A DNA stretch of 14,165 bases. Origin: Actinomycetota bacterium (GTDB taxonomy: Bacteria; Actinomycetota; Actinomycetes; Nanopelagicales; Nanopelagicaceae). The notes under the pieces are model-generated. The model saw nothing but the letters and a program-made list of their open reading frames with translations. It did not search any database and was not told the DNA's origin. Location of the stretch: NCBI GenBank assembly GCA_013205455.1, contig JABMMO010000141.1, positions 1-14,165 on the forward strand, given 5' to 3'. Shown here piece by piece: positions 1 through 6,518 of this stretch (positions within the stretch are counted from its first letter, which is position 1; each line of letters starts with the position of its first letter). Position numbers and translations under genes: made by a program.

Positions 1-1
1 T

Positions 2-901
2 ATTTGTGGTGCGACCGCGACCGGAAAGAGTGATTTAGCAGTTGCGCTAGCTAAGGAAATAAAAGGCGAGATCGTTAATGCAGATTCAATGCAGCTTTAT
101 AACGGGATGGATATCGGAACTGCAAAATTAACTTTGGCAGAGCGAAATGGAATTCCGCATCATATGCTCGATATTTTGACGGTTAATCAAGATGCAACTG
201 TTGCGCAATATCAAGAGTTAGCCAGAGCAAAAATTGATGAGCTACTGAAAGCAAAAATTCCAGTAGTGGTCGTAGGCGGGACCGGCCTTTACATTAAAGC
301 GATTTTAGATGATCTAAATTTTCCAGATACTGATCCAATTGTGCGCGAAAAAATTGCGCTAGAAGCGCTCACTCTTGGCGGGGATGTCATGCACGCTCGG
401 CTCAGCGAATTAGATCCCGCAGCAGGTTTTGCAATTCCAAAAGAGAATGTCAGGCGAGTTGTTCGTGCGCTAGAAGTTATTGAAATTACTGGAAAGCCTT
501 ACACCGCGAATTTGCCGCGTGAAGGTAGTACGAAATACCCATCTGCAAAGCAATTTGGGCTAGCTCTTGATCGCACAAAATTGCAAGAGCGGATAGATGC
601 CCGAGTGGATCGAATGTGGGAACTTGGACTAGTCGCTGAAGTACGCGATTTAATTAAGGAAGGCTTATTAGATGGGCGAACCGCACAAGCAGCGCTGGGT
701 TATGCCCAAATTATTAAATTTGCAGAAGGCGAGATGGATGAAATTGAAGCAATGGCAGAGACGAAACGAACCACTCGGCAATATGCCCGGCGCCAAGAAA
801 CCTGGTTCTCTCGGGACGAGCGAATCCAATGGATAAATCCAGCACCGATTGCGAGCCTGCTAGAAACAGTGCTTTCATCTACGATTGGCAAAGATGAGTA
901 A
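2..901 (+). CDS. miaA: tRNA dimethylallyltransferase MiaA (5' partial)
   Basis: MiaA moves a dimethylallyl group from dimethylallyl diphosphate to N6 of A37 in tRNAs that read codons starting with U. The reading frame is open from base 2, so the true start lies outside the window; 299 residues are visible. The first visible residues are the P-loop GATATGKS, which sits near the N-terminus of the family, so only about ten residues should be missing. Other family signatures follow in order: NADSMQLY, VVGGTGLYIKA, RRVVRALEV, the ALGYAQ segment, and TRQYARRQETWF near the C-terminus. The stop (899-901) lies inside the start of dapF, an 8-base overlap that implies co-translation. A function in tRNA modification is secure; only the start is unknown. 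The first internal ATG (89) is not the start, because the P-loop lies upstream of it. Confidence 0.95.
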   Translation: MCGATATGKSDLAVALAKEIKGEIVNADSMQLYNGMDIGTAKLTLAERNGIPHHMLDILTVNQDATVAQYQELARAKIDELLKAKIPVVVVGGTGLYIKAILDDLNFPDTDPIVREKIALEALTLGGDVMHARLSELDPAAGFAIPKENVRRVVRALEVIEITGKPYTANLPREGSTKYPSAKQFGLALDRTKLQERIDARVDRMWELGLVAEVRDLIKEGLLDGRTAQAALGYAQIIKFAEGEMDEIEAMAETKRTTRQYARRQETWFSRDERIQWINPAPIASLLETVLSSTIGKDE

Positions 902-1700
902 CTCACTGATAGGTACTTACGGACACGGCACTGAAAATGACTTTGTCTTGCTCTTTGATCCAAACGATGAAAATAATATTTCTTCAAAACAAGCCGCCGC
1001 AATTTGCAATCGTGAAACTGGGATTGGCGCAGATGGTTTAATCCGAATTATTAAGCGCGCTGATAAATGGTTTATGGATTATCGAAATTCTGATGGTTCG
1101 ATAGCTGAAATGTGCGGTAATGGCATCCGAGTAATGGCGCGATATTTGGTTGATCGGGGCCACCAAACTTCTGGAATTTTTTCAATCAACACTAGAGACG
1201 GCGCAAAATACTTAGCCTGTCCAGATACTGGAGATATCTCAGTAAACCTTGGCAAAGTTGCGCAAGAAGCGGGCGAGATCACTGCAGCAAATAATGGCAA
1301 AGTGTGGACCGGTTTAAATATCAATGCTGGCAACCCGCATGCCGTCGTTTTCGTTGACGATATTTCCGAAGTTGGGGATTTAAAACATCCGCCGGTGGTT
1401 CGCCCAAAAGAAACTTACCCAGAAGGTGTAAATGTTGAGTTCGTACAATTCCTAGAAAATGGTGAACTTGCAATGCGAGTCCACGAACGCGGTAGCGGCG
1501 AAACTCGTTCTTGCGGCACTGGTACCTGCGCGGTCGCGCTCGCCGCAACCATCAAAAAAGGCGCGAATTTGCCGACTAAATGGGTGATAAACCCACCAGG
1601 TGGCCGATTAGTTGTTGAGATTGATGGCCATTCAAATGCCACCTTAAGCGGGCCAGCAGTGCTCTTAGAAGATCATGATTTAGGACCATTTCTTGGCTAA
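894..1700 (+). CDS. dapF: Diaminopimelate epimerase DapF
   Basis: DapF interconverts LL- and meso-diaminopimelate in the cytoplasm, the penultimate step to lysine and the source of meso-DAP for peptidoglycan. Numbering from ATG 894 gives 268 residues, normal for the family. Both catalytic cysteines are present: Cys74 in NSDGSIAEMCGNGIR and Cys207 in ERGSGETRSCGTG. The substrate-binding N-terminal motif GTENDF is also visible. I chose ATG 894 over the in-frame TTG at 885 because it is the stronger codon and the protein begins directly with the conserved strand before the GTENDF motif. It overlaps miaA by 8 bases (ATGAGTAA), and its own end overlaps hflX by 8 bases, so expression is probably coupled. 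No clear Shine-Dalgarno precedes it, which fits re-initiation after miaA. Confidence 0.96.
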   Translation: MSNSLIGTYGHGTENDFVLLFDPNDENNISSKQAAAICNRETGIGADGLIRIIKRADKWFMDYRNSDGSIAEMCGNGIRVMARYLVDRGHQTSGIFSINTRDGAKYLACPDTGDISVNLGKVAQEAGEITAANNGKVWTGLNINAGNPHAVVFVDDISEVGDLKHPPVVRPKETYPEGVNVEFVQFLENGELAMRVHERGSGETRSCGTGTCAVALAATIKKGANLPTKWVINPPGGRLVVEIDGHSNATLSGPAVLLEDHDLGPFLG

Positions 1701-3135
1701 AGATTTTAATGAAGACGAGTTCGAAGCGATGTTGGCTGAGAACGCAAGAGTTACTGCCGAATTTGATGAAGCTGAATTTAAACCCGATCAATTTGAATCA
1801 ACCCAACAAGACTTAAGCGATCGAGCGGCACTTCGCCGGGTTGCTGGGTTATCTACCGAACTTACCGATATCTCCGAAGCCGAATATCGCCAACTTCGAT
1901 TAGAGCGGGTAATTTTAGTTGGAGTTTGGACTGAGGGCACAGTTGTAGACGCCGAGAATTCAATGGCCGAATTGAAAGCGTTAGCTGAGACCGCTGGATC
2001 CACGGTATTAGAAGCGTTAATTCAACGGCGTGATAAACCAGATTCGGCGACTTTTATCGGCTCGGGAAAAGTTCAAGAACTTAAAGCGGTTGTTAATTCT
2101 TCAGGTGCAGATACCGTAATTTGTGATGGCGAATTAAGTCCTTCACAACTCCGAAATCTTGAAGATAAAGTAAAAGTAAAAGTTGTAGATCGGACTGCGT
2201 TGATTCTCGATATTTTTGCGCAACACGCAAAGAGCAAAGAGGGTAAAGCCCAAGTAGAGCTAGCCCAGATGAGTTATTTACTACCGCGGCTACGAGGTTG
2301 GGGCGATTCACTTTCGCGCCAAGCAGGTGGAATCGGCGGACGTGGTCCAGGTGAAACTAAAATAGAAGTCGATCGACGTCGAATCCGAGACAAGATGGCG
2401 AAACTAAATCGTGAAATCGGCGAGATGAAAGTTTCGCGCGACACTAAGCGCCAAGAACGTCGCCGACATTCAATTCCCTCAGTTGCGATTGCTGGGTATA
2501 CAAATGCGGGTAAATCTTCGTTGCTTAATCGATTAACAAATGCTGGGGTATTAGTCCAGAACGCACTCTTTGCCACGTTAGATCCCACCGTACGCAAAAC
2601 CCAAACGCATGAAGGTCGGATTTATACCCTCAGCGATACTGTTGGTTTTGTTAAACATTTGCCACATCAATTAATTGATGCTTTTAAATCAACTCTTGAA
2701 GAAGTTTCTGGCGCAGATTTAATAGTTCATATTGTTGATGGCTCACACGCTGATCCAAAAGGACAGATAAAAGCGGTACGTGAAGTTATCCGCGAAATTG
2801 GCGGCGATAAAATTCCTGAAATAATCGCGATAAATAAGGCTGATATCGCTGATTCTGAAGTGATGATGGAGTTACTTCGCGAAGAACCAGATGCATATGC
2901 GATCTCAGTACATACCGGTTTTGGAATCGACACTTTATTACGGGCAATTGAAACATCACTGCCAAGGCCGCGAGAAGAAGTCCGGGTGTTACTGCCGTAT
3001 GAACGCGGCGATTTAGTTAGCCAAATTCATGAGCACGGCGAAATTATTAGCGAGGAGTACTTGCCAGAAGGTACTGCGCTACACGCGCGAGTCCACGGTG
3101 CTTTAGCTAATCTCATTAAAGAATTTACTTATTGA
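1693..3135 (+). CDS. hflX: Ribosome-associated GTPase HflX
   Basis: HflX is a GTPase that binds the 50S subunit and splits stalled or hibernating ribosomes, mainly under stress. The 480-residue protein has the N-terminal HflX domain (about 60-180, with the GSGKVQEL motif), a basic helical linker containing LPRLRGWGDSLSRQ and GGRGPGETKIEVDRRRIR (about 195-235), and then the G domain: G1 GYTNAGKSS at 268-276, G3 DTVGF at 315-319, G4 NKAD at 381-384. The start is TTG 1693, giving an 8-base overlap with dapF (TTGGCTAA). ATG 1729 would remove twelve acidic residues and is a real alternative. The acidic N-terminal extension of about 50 residues is typical of actinobacterial HflX. It is the last gene of the miaA-dapF-hflX group; no hairpin terminator was found after it. 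Confidence 0.95.
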   Translation: MAKDFNEDEFEAMLAENARVTAEFDEAEFKPDQFESTQQDLSDRAALRRVAGLSTELTDISEAEYRQLRLERVILVGVWTEGTVVDAENSMAELKALAETAGSTVLEALIQRRDKPDSATFIGSGKVQELKAVVNSSGADTVICDGELSPSQLRNLEDKVKVKVVDRTALILDIFAQHAKSKEGKAQVELAQMSYLLPRLRGWGDSLSRQAGGIGGRGPGETKIEVDRRRIRDKMAKLNREIGEMKVSRDTKRQERRRHSIPSVAIAGYTNAGKSSLLNRLTNAGVLVQNALFATLDPTVRKTQTHEGRIYTLSDTVGFVKHLPHQLIDAFKSTLEEVSGADLIVHIVDGSHADPKGQIKAVREVIREIGGDKIPEIIAINKADIADSEVMMELLREEPDAYAISVHTGFGIDTLLRAIETSLPRPREEVRVLLPYERGDLVSQIHEHGEIISEEYLPEGTALHARVHGALANLIKEFTY

Positions 3136-3154
3136 CTATAGGGATTAAAGGCAC

Positions 3155-3229
3155 ATGAACAATAATAATATAATAAAGGGTTTAATTTTAACTTTTTTTG
3201 ACAACCATCTAGTATTATTTACAGTATGA
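3155..3229 (+). CDS. Possible 24-codon leader ORF overlapping the ABC ATPase start
   Basis: This small frame encodes 24 residues (starts MNNNNIIKG, then a hydrophobic stretch). An AAAGG lies about 3 bases before its ATG, which is close. Its TGA (3227-3229) overlaps the ATG of the ATPase gene (3226) in the ATGA manner of coupled genes. I do not recognise the peptide. The sequence is very AT-rich, so the frame may be chance, and a leaderless promoter reading of the same bases (see 3190-3225) would exclude it. Confidence 0.15.
   Translation: MNNNNIIKGLILTFFDNHLVLFTV
3190..3225 (+). promoter_or_regulatory. Candidate promoter for the ABC importer genes
   Basis: TATTAT (3213-3218) ends exactly 7 bases before ATG 3226, the usual geometry of a leaderless actinobacterial transcript, and no Shine-Dalgarno is visible before that ATG. 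A competing reading uses TTGACA (3198-3203) with TACAGT (3220-3225) at a 16-base spacing, but this would start transcription inside the gene. The gap after hflX (3136-3225) is strongly AT-rich and holds nothing else apart from the small frame at 3155. Confidence 0.35.
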
Positions 3230-3999
3230 ATAGAACTACAGAGTCGTATATTGAGATAATTAATCTATCCAAAAGTTTTGGGTCACATAAAGTTTTAGAT
3301 AATATAAATTTGACAGTGAATCGGGGAGAAGTTGTAGCAATCATTGGACCAAGCGGATCTGGCAAAAGTACGCTTTTGAGATGTCTTAACTTTTTAACTC
3401 GTTCTGAATCAGGAGAAATCAAATTTCAAAATCGTTCTTGGAGCCTAAATAGTGAGGGAAAACGCTACAAAGGAAAAAAATATGAGAAATCTTTGTCTGA
3501 GTTGCGCAGCGAAGTGGGAATGGTCTTTCAGAACTTTAATGTTTTTCCCCACAAAACTGCAGTGCAAAATGTCGAGTTAGGATTAATTAAAGTTCGAAAA
3601 ATGACAAAAAATAGTGCACGTGAAATTGCGATAAAAAAATTAGAGCAAGTTGGTTTAGGTGACAAGATAAATCAATACCCAGATAAACTCTCTGGTGGAC
3701 AGAAGCAGCGGGTTGCGATAGCTCGCGCATTGGCTTTGGAGCCTAGAGTAATGCTTTTTGATGAGGTTACATCCTCTTTGGACCCGGAGCTGGTGGGTGG
3801 CATTCTCGAAGAAATTAGAAGGCTTGCCAATACAGGAATAACCATGTTGGTAGTTACTCACGAAATGGGATTTGCATTTCAAGTCGCTCATAGAATCGTA
3901 TTTATGGACTCAGGAAAAATAGTCGAAGTTGGAACTCCAGATGAGATAAGGAATTCGCAAGAGCCGCGAACGAGGGCATTTCTCTCCGCAATATTATGA
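3226..3999 (+). CDS. Polar-amino-acid-type ABC importer, ATPase subunit
   Basis: This is the nucleotide-binding subunit that powers uptake by the two permeases encoded next to it; it acts on the cytoplasmic face of the membrane. The 257-residue protein has all the ABC motifs: Walker A GPSGSGKST (41-49), Q-loop Gln102 in VFQNFNVFPH, signature LSGGQKQR (from 155), Walker B ending in Asp179-Glu180, D-loop SLDPE and H-loop His212 in VVTHEMGFA. It belongs to the GlnQ/HisP/EhuA group. Between Walker A and the Q-loop there is a Lys-rich insert of about 20 residues (around 75-95), of a kind also found in ectoine and arginine-type ATPases. The stop overlaps the permease ATG (ATGA at 3996-3999), so translation is coupled. 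Codons AGA and ATA and overall AT content are higher than in the flanking genes. Substrate unknown. Confidence 0.93.
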   Translation: MNRTTESYIEIINLSKSFGSHKVLDNINLTVNRGEVVAIIGPSGSGKSTLLRCLNFLTRSESGEIKFQNRSWSLNSEGKRYKGKKYEKSLSELRSEVGMVFQNFNVFPHKTAVQNVELGLIKVRKMTKNSAREIAIKKLEQVGLGDKINQYPDKLSGGQKQRVAIARALALEPRVMLFDEVTSSLDPELVGGILEEIRRLANTGITMLVVTHEMGFAFQVAHRIVFMDSGKIVEVGTPDEIRNSQEPRTRAFLSAIL

Positions 4000-4682
4000 T
4001 GAGTAACAGTAATTATAAGTTTGACTGGAATGTAATAGAAAAATATTGGCCAGAAATATTAAAAGGGCTAATTATTACAATTCAAATCTCACTTGCAGGA
4101 ATGGCATTTTCAATTTTGCTAGGAATATGTCTTGCCAATGGGAAATTGAGTAATAACTTACTAATCGTAAGAATTTCCAGTTCAATAACTGAGCTTTTTA
4201 GATCAATTCCTTTATTTGTTCTGCTTTTTTGGATTTATTATGGCTTTTCATTAAAATTTAATTTTGCTCTTACAGAATTTGAAGCAGGTGTACTTGCATT
4301 GGGGATTACCGGTGGCGCTTATATGGCAGAAGTTTTTCGTGCTGGCTTGCTTGCGGTACCAATAGGACAACTAGAAGCGGCTTATGCGATTGGGTTGAGC
4401 AAAATGCAATCTTCTATGTTTATAATATTTCCACAAGCAATCCGTATAATAATTCCTCCGATGGTAAATATTTATATTGGTTTATTAAAGGGAGCAACCA
4501 TTGTTTCTGTAATTGGAGTTTCTGACATGATTTATGTTGCTCGATACGTGTCTTTAGAGACTTTTGCGCCATTCGAATTGTATTCCTTAGTGGGGATAAT
4601 CTTTATCTCACTCACACTTTCCATCTCGGGTTTTGTATACCTTCTGGAACGAAAATTGGGGAGAAGCAAAGTTGATGGGTAA
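3996..4682 (+). CDS. Polar-amino-acid-type ABC importer, permease subunit 1
   Basis: This membrane subunit (228 residues) belongs to the His/Glu/Gln/Arg/opine permease family. It carries the N-terminal GLIITIQISLAG segment that opens the family domain (24-35), the conserved TELFRSIPLFVLLFW helix (65-79), and the EAA loop that docks on the ATPase (EAAYAIG at 127-133, then FPQAIRIIIPP). About five membrane helices are apparent. The start is ATG 3996, overlapping the ATPase stop; ATG 3999 is equally possible and changes one residue. The local composition is very AT-rich: bases 4021-4080 hold 16 G/C of 60 by hand count. It should form a heterodimer with permease 2, since the two are related but clearly not identical. 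Confidence 0.93.
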   Translation: MMSNSNYKFDWNVIEKYWPEILKGLIITIQISLAGMAFSILLGICLANGKLSNNLLIVRISSSITELFRSIPLFVLLFWIYYGFSLKFNFALTEFEAGVLALGITGGAYMAEVFRAGLLAVPIGQLEAAYAIGLSKMQSSMFIIFPQAIRIIIPPMVNIYIGLLKGATIVSVIGVSDMIYVARYVSLETFAPFELYSLVGIIFISLTLSISGFVYLLERKLGRSKVDG

Positions 4683-5358
4683 CTCTAAATCCTTTTTCGA
4701 ATTTGAAGCAGTAGTATCTAGCTGGGACATACTTTTAAAAGGTTTTGCTGTAGCAATGTTTGCTGCAACTCTAGCTACGGCGCTTGCTATAATTTTGGGT
4801 TTAGTGGTTGCTCTAATGAGGCTATCGACTGTTGCGATTTATCGATGGATTGCTTTTGCATTTACCCAGTTCTTTAGAGGGGTACCTTTGTATGTCCTTT
4901 TAGTTTGGGTTTATTTTGGACTTGCAATTGCTGTAAATATAAATTTGTCGGCAATTTTAGCTGGAGTTGTTACTTTAGCTTTATTAAATGCTGGTTATCT
5001 ATCTGAAACTTTTAGATCTGGAATATTAGCGATCGATTCCGGCCAGATAGAAGCTGGACTAGCTCTTGGGCTATCCAAGCAAGTTGTTTTTAAGGAGATC
5101 GTTTTACCTCAAGCCTTCAGAATAGTTATTCCGCCGATGGGCAATCAGTATGTGGACGCAATTAAAGATTCGGCAATTCTAAGCATAATTGGAGTACCGG
5201 AATTAATGCGAGAATCACAACAATTAGCAAATCTGTATTATCAGCCTTTTGAATTTTATACGTGCGCTGGACTTTTATATTTAATAGCAGTAGTGCTGGT
5301 ATCAAGAGGAACGAATAAGCTTGAGAAGAGATTTTATACGCATAGCGCACAAAACTAA
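4675..5358 (+). CDS. Polar-amino-acid-type ABC importer, permease subunit 2
   Basis: This second His/Glu/Gln/Arg/opine family permease has 227 residues from ATG 4675. It shows the family helix FRGVPLYVLLVW, the EAA loop (EAGLALGLSK, then LPQAFRIVIPPMGN) and the following KDSAILSIIGVPELM segment, which matches canonical glutamine/arginine-type permeases more closely than permease 1 does. The start is set by GGAG (4660-4663) about 11 bases upstream and by an 8-base overlap with permease 1 (ATGGGTAA); TTG 4672 is an alternative. An upstream in-frame ATG at 4633 would add 14 residues that are out of frame with, and inside, permease 1 and lack a ribosome site. With permease 1 and the ATPase it forms the membrane complex served by the binding protein at 5517. 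Confidence 0.92.
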   Translation: MGNSKSFFEFEAVVSSWDILLKGFAVAMFAATLATALAIILGLVVALMRLSTVAIYRWIAFAFTQFFRGVPLYVLLVWVYFGLAIAVNINLSAILAGVVTLALLNAGYLSETFRSGILAIDSGQIEAGLALGLSKQVVFKEIVLPQAFRIVIPPMGNQYVDAIKDSAILSIIGVPELMRESQQLANLYYQPFEFYTCAGLLYLIAVVLVSRGTNKLEKRFYTHSAQN

Positions 5359-5388
5359 AATAATTCTCTAAATTTTCTCCGCACAAAC

Positions 5389-5419
5389 TCTTGCCTTGGC
5401 TCGAAACTCTGTGGCAAGA
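5389..5419 (+). repeat. Inverted repeat after permease 2
   Basis: TCTTGCC (5389-5395) and GGCAAGA (5413-5419) are perfect inverted arms around a 17-base loop. No U-run follows, so a classical terminator is unlikely. It could be an RNA stem that stabilises or separates the transporter messages, or a protein-binding site. It starts the 158-base gap between the permease and binding-protein genes. Confidence 0.35.
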
Positions 5420-5448
5420 TTAAAACTGGATTAAAAAATCCATAAAGT
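5420..5448 (+). promoter_or_regulatory. Candidate internal promoter for the binding-protein gene
   Basis: TTAAAA (5420-5425) and TAAAGT (5443-5448) are spaced by 17 bases and match the -35 and TAnnnT -10 patterns moderately. Transcription would start near 5455, leaving a leader of about 60 bases that includes the hairpin at 5472-5490. A short palindrome, TGGATT-aaaa-AATCCA (5427-5442), sits in the spacer and could be an operator. In AT-rich sequence such matches arise easily. Confidence 0.3.
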
Positions 5449-5471
5449 AATACTAATGATTTGGGACTCTC

Positions 5472-5490
5472 CCAACTAACACTTAGTTGG
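5472..5490 (+). promoter_or_regulatory. Perfect hairpin or operator next to a ribosome-binding site
   Basis: CCAACTAA (5472-5479) and TTAGTTGG (5483-5490) pair perfectly around a 3-base loop (cac). The right arm runs into TGGAGG (5488-5493), a strong Shine-Dalgarno, so the stem as RNA would hide part of it; with C5471 bulged, T5470 and C5469 could also pair with A5491 and G5492. As DNA, the same 8-3-8 repeat is a plausible repressor site. No second copy was seen in the window. Confidence 0.5.
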
Positions 5491-5500
5491 AGGAAAAATA

Positions 5501-5515
5501 ATGAAGGAGTTGTGA
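5501..5515 (+). other. Four-codon mini-ORF (MKEL) before the binding-protein gene
   Basis: ATG AAG GAG TTG TGA is preceded at a 7-base spacing by TGGAGG (5488-5493), a better ribosome site than most in this window. Its codons AAG GAG are themselves the Shine-Dalgarno of the next gene, and its TGA ends one base before that gene's ATG (5517). Ribosomes translating it would cover and then be released beside the real start. Whether it is translated is unknown. Confidence 0.3.
5504..5509 (+). promoter_or_regulatory. Ribosome-binding site that sets the binding-protein start
   Basis: AAGGAG lies 7 bases before ATG 5517 and fixes that codon as the start, since the neighbouring ATG 5501 is closed by a stop after four codons. 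Confidence 0.75.
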
Positions 5516-5516
5516 A

Positions 5517-6440
5517 ATGGACGTAAAAGGAGAAAATTCTAGCCCTGAAAACAGTATGCATAATCGCCGTAACCTAATTAAAGGAGCAGGTCTAGTGCTT
5601 GGAGCAGGAGCGCTCTCTGTTATTAGCCATCCGGCAAAGGCAGTAACTGCAATAGACAAAGTTGGGGCAAATGCAACAATTTACGATTCTATTTTGGATA
5701 AAGCGATTGATTCAAAAAAAATCAGTTTTGGAGTTGATCTAGGCTTTGCACCACTGCAGTATAAAACCGCTAATGGAACTCCCACAGGCTACATTATAGA
5801 TTTAGCAAATAAACTCGCGGCTTCATTAGGAGCAACTCCCGTGTGGGTTGAAATTCCATTTGGAGAACTTTTTGCAGCCCAAGCAGCTGGCAAATTTGAT
5901 ATGTCAGGAATAGCGGCAACAATTAAACCTGCCAGAGCCCAGAAAGTTTTATTTTCAGGTGCACCAGCATTTGTTGAGTCAAATGTTGTTCTTCTTAAGA
6001 AAGGTTTTGCAATTAAAAGTCTTTCGGAGCTAAATAGCGCAAAAGTCACAATTGCTGTAGTAGTAGGTTCATCACAAGAATCTGCGGCGGTTTTGTTATA
6101 TCCAAAAGCAAAGTTGAAGCGATTAGAAAATCAAGCGGCGCTAGCTGATGTCGGTGCAGGTCGTTCTAATGCAATGTTAGTTGGTGAGTTTGAAGTGGCA
6201 GGAGCTATTAAAGCTTATCCAGGAACGACTGTTTTTAAGGCCGCACCAGTATTCGTTGACGAAAATAGTTTTTTCATGCCTGCGGGTGATTATCGGATGA
6301 AGCATTATGTTGATACTTGGTTAAGATATGAAACATCCCATAACAATCTTGCAGGGCTTTGGGATAGTTACGTAGGTAATGACGCTCGAAAACTTGGCTT
6401 ACAGTCCTTTTCAGTCAAATCGGCATATGCAAATTCATAA
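5517..6440 (+). CDS. Tat-exported substrate-binding protein of the ABC importer
   Basis: This 307-residue protein is the extracytoplasmic ligand-binding component (family 3, amino-acid type). The N-terminus is a twin-arginine signal: Arg17-Arg18 in NRRNLIKGAG, a hydrophobic stretch at about 23-38, and a likely cleavage after AKA (42). No lipobox cysteine is present, so it is not a standard Gram-positive lipoprotein. The mature part shows family features: FGVDLGFAPLQYK, GTPTGYIIDLANKLAASLG, and GIAATIKPARAQKVLFS, in which Arg140 corresponds to the carboxylate-binding Arg. The later segment GRSNAMLVGEFEV (215-227) lacks the usual Asp that holds the amino group, having Gly223-Glu224 there by my hand alignment. 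It is separated from the permease genes by 158 bases with hairpins and perhaps its own promoter. Ligand unknown: an amino acid, a betaine or ectoine-like solute, or a dipeptide-like acid are possible. Confidence 0.88.
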   Translation: MDVKGENSSPENSMHNRRNLIKGAGLVLGAGALSVISHPAKAVTAIDKVGANATIYDSILDKAIDSKKISFGVDLGFAPLQYKTANGTPTGYIIDLANKLAASLGATPVWVEIPFGELFAAQAAGKFDMSGIAATIKPARAQKVLFSGAPAFVESNVVLLKKGFAIKSLSELNSAKVTIAVVVGSSQESAAVLLYPKAKLKRLENQAALADVGAGRSNAMLVGEFEVAGAIKAYPGTTVFKAAPVFVDENSFFMPAGDYRMKHYVDTWLRYETSHNNLAGLWDSYVGNDARKLGLQSFSVKSAYANS

Positions 6441-6451
6441 CTGTTAGATCG

Positions 6452-6496
6452 AATAACTACCCTGAATTTATATAAGATTTAGGGTAGTTATTTTCA
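6452..6496 (+). terminator. Long AT-rich hairpin after the binding-protein gene, probable terminator
   Basis: AATAACTACCCTGAAT (6452-6467) pairs with ATTTAGGGTAGTTATT (6477-6492): 16 pairs with one G-T wobble, around a 9-base loop, followed by a short T tract. It lies 11 bases after the binding-protein stop. The stem is long but GC-poor and the T tract short, so partial read-through into the cupin gene is likely. Confidence 0.6.
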
Positions 6497-6518
6497 ATAT
6501 GTATTTAGGGGTATCAAT

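Noticed and set aside
885..893. TTG at 885 as the dapF start
   Set aside because: It adds three residues, lacks a better ribosome site, and ATG 894 follows directly.
2274..2597. Open minus-strand frame of over 100 codons inside hflX
   Set aside because: It is antisense to conserved GTPase motifs and has low-complexity Arg/Ser content; a shadow of hflX.
3198..3225. TTGACA with TACAGT as the ATPase promoter
   Set aside because: Transcription would begin inside the coding region, and no later start codon suits the family N-terminus.
4633..4674. ATG 4633 as the start of permease 2
   Set aside because: It adds 14 polar residues deep inside permease 1 with no ribosome site; ATG 4675 fits the 8-base overlap.
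5501..5516. ATG 5501 as the binding-protein start
   Set aside because: In-frame TGA after four codons; the signal peptide reads from ATG 5517.
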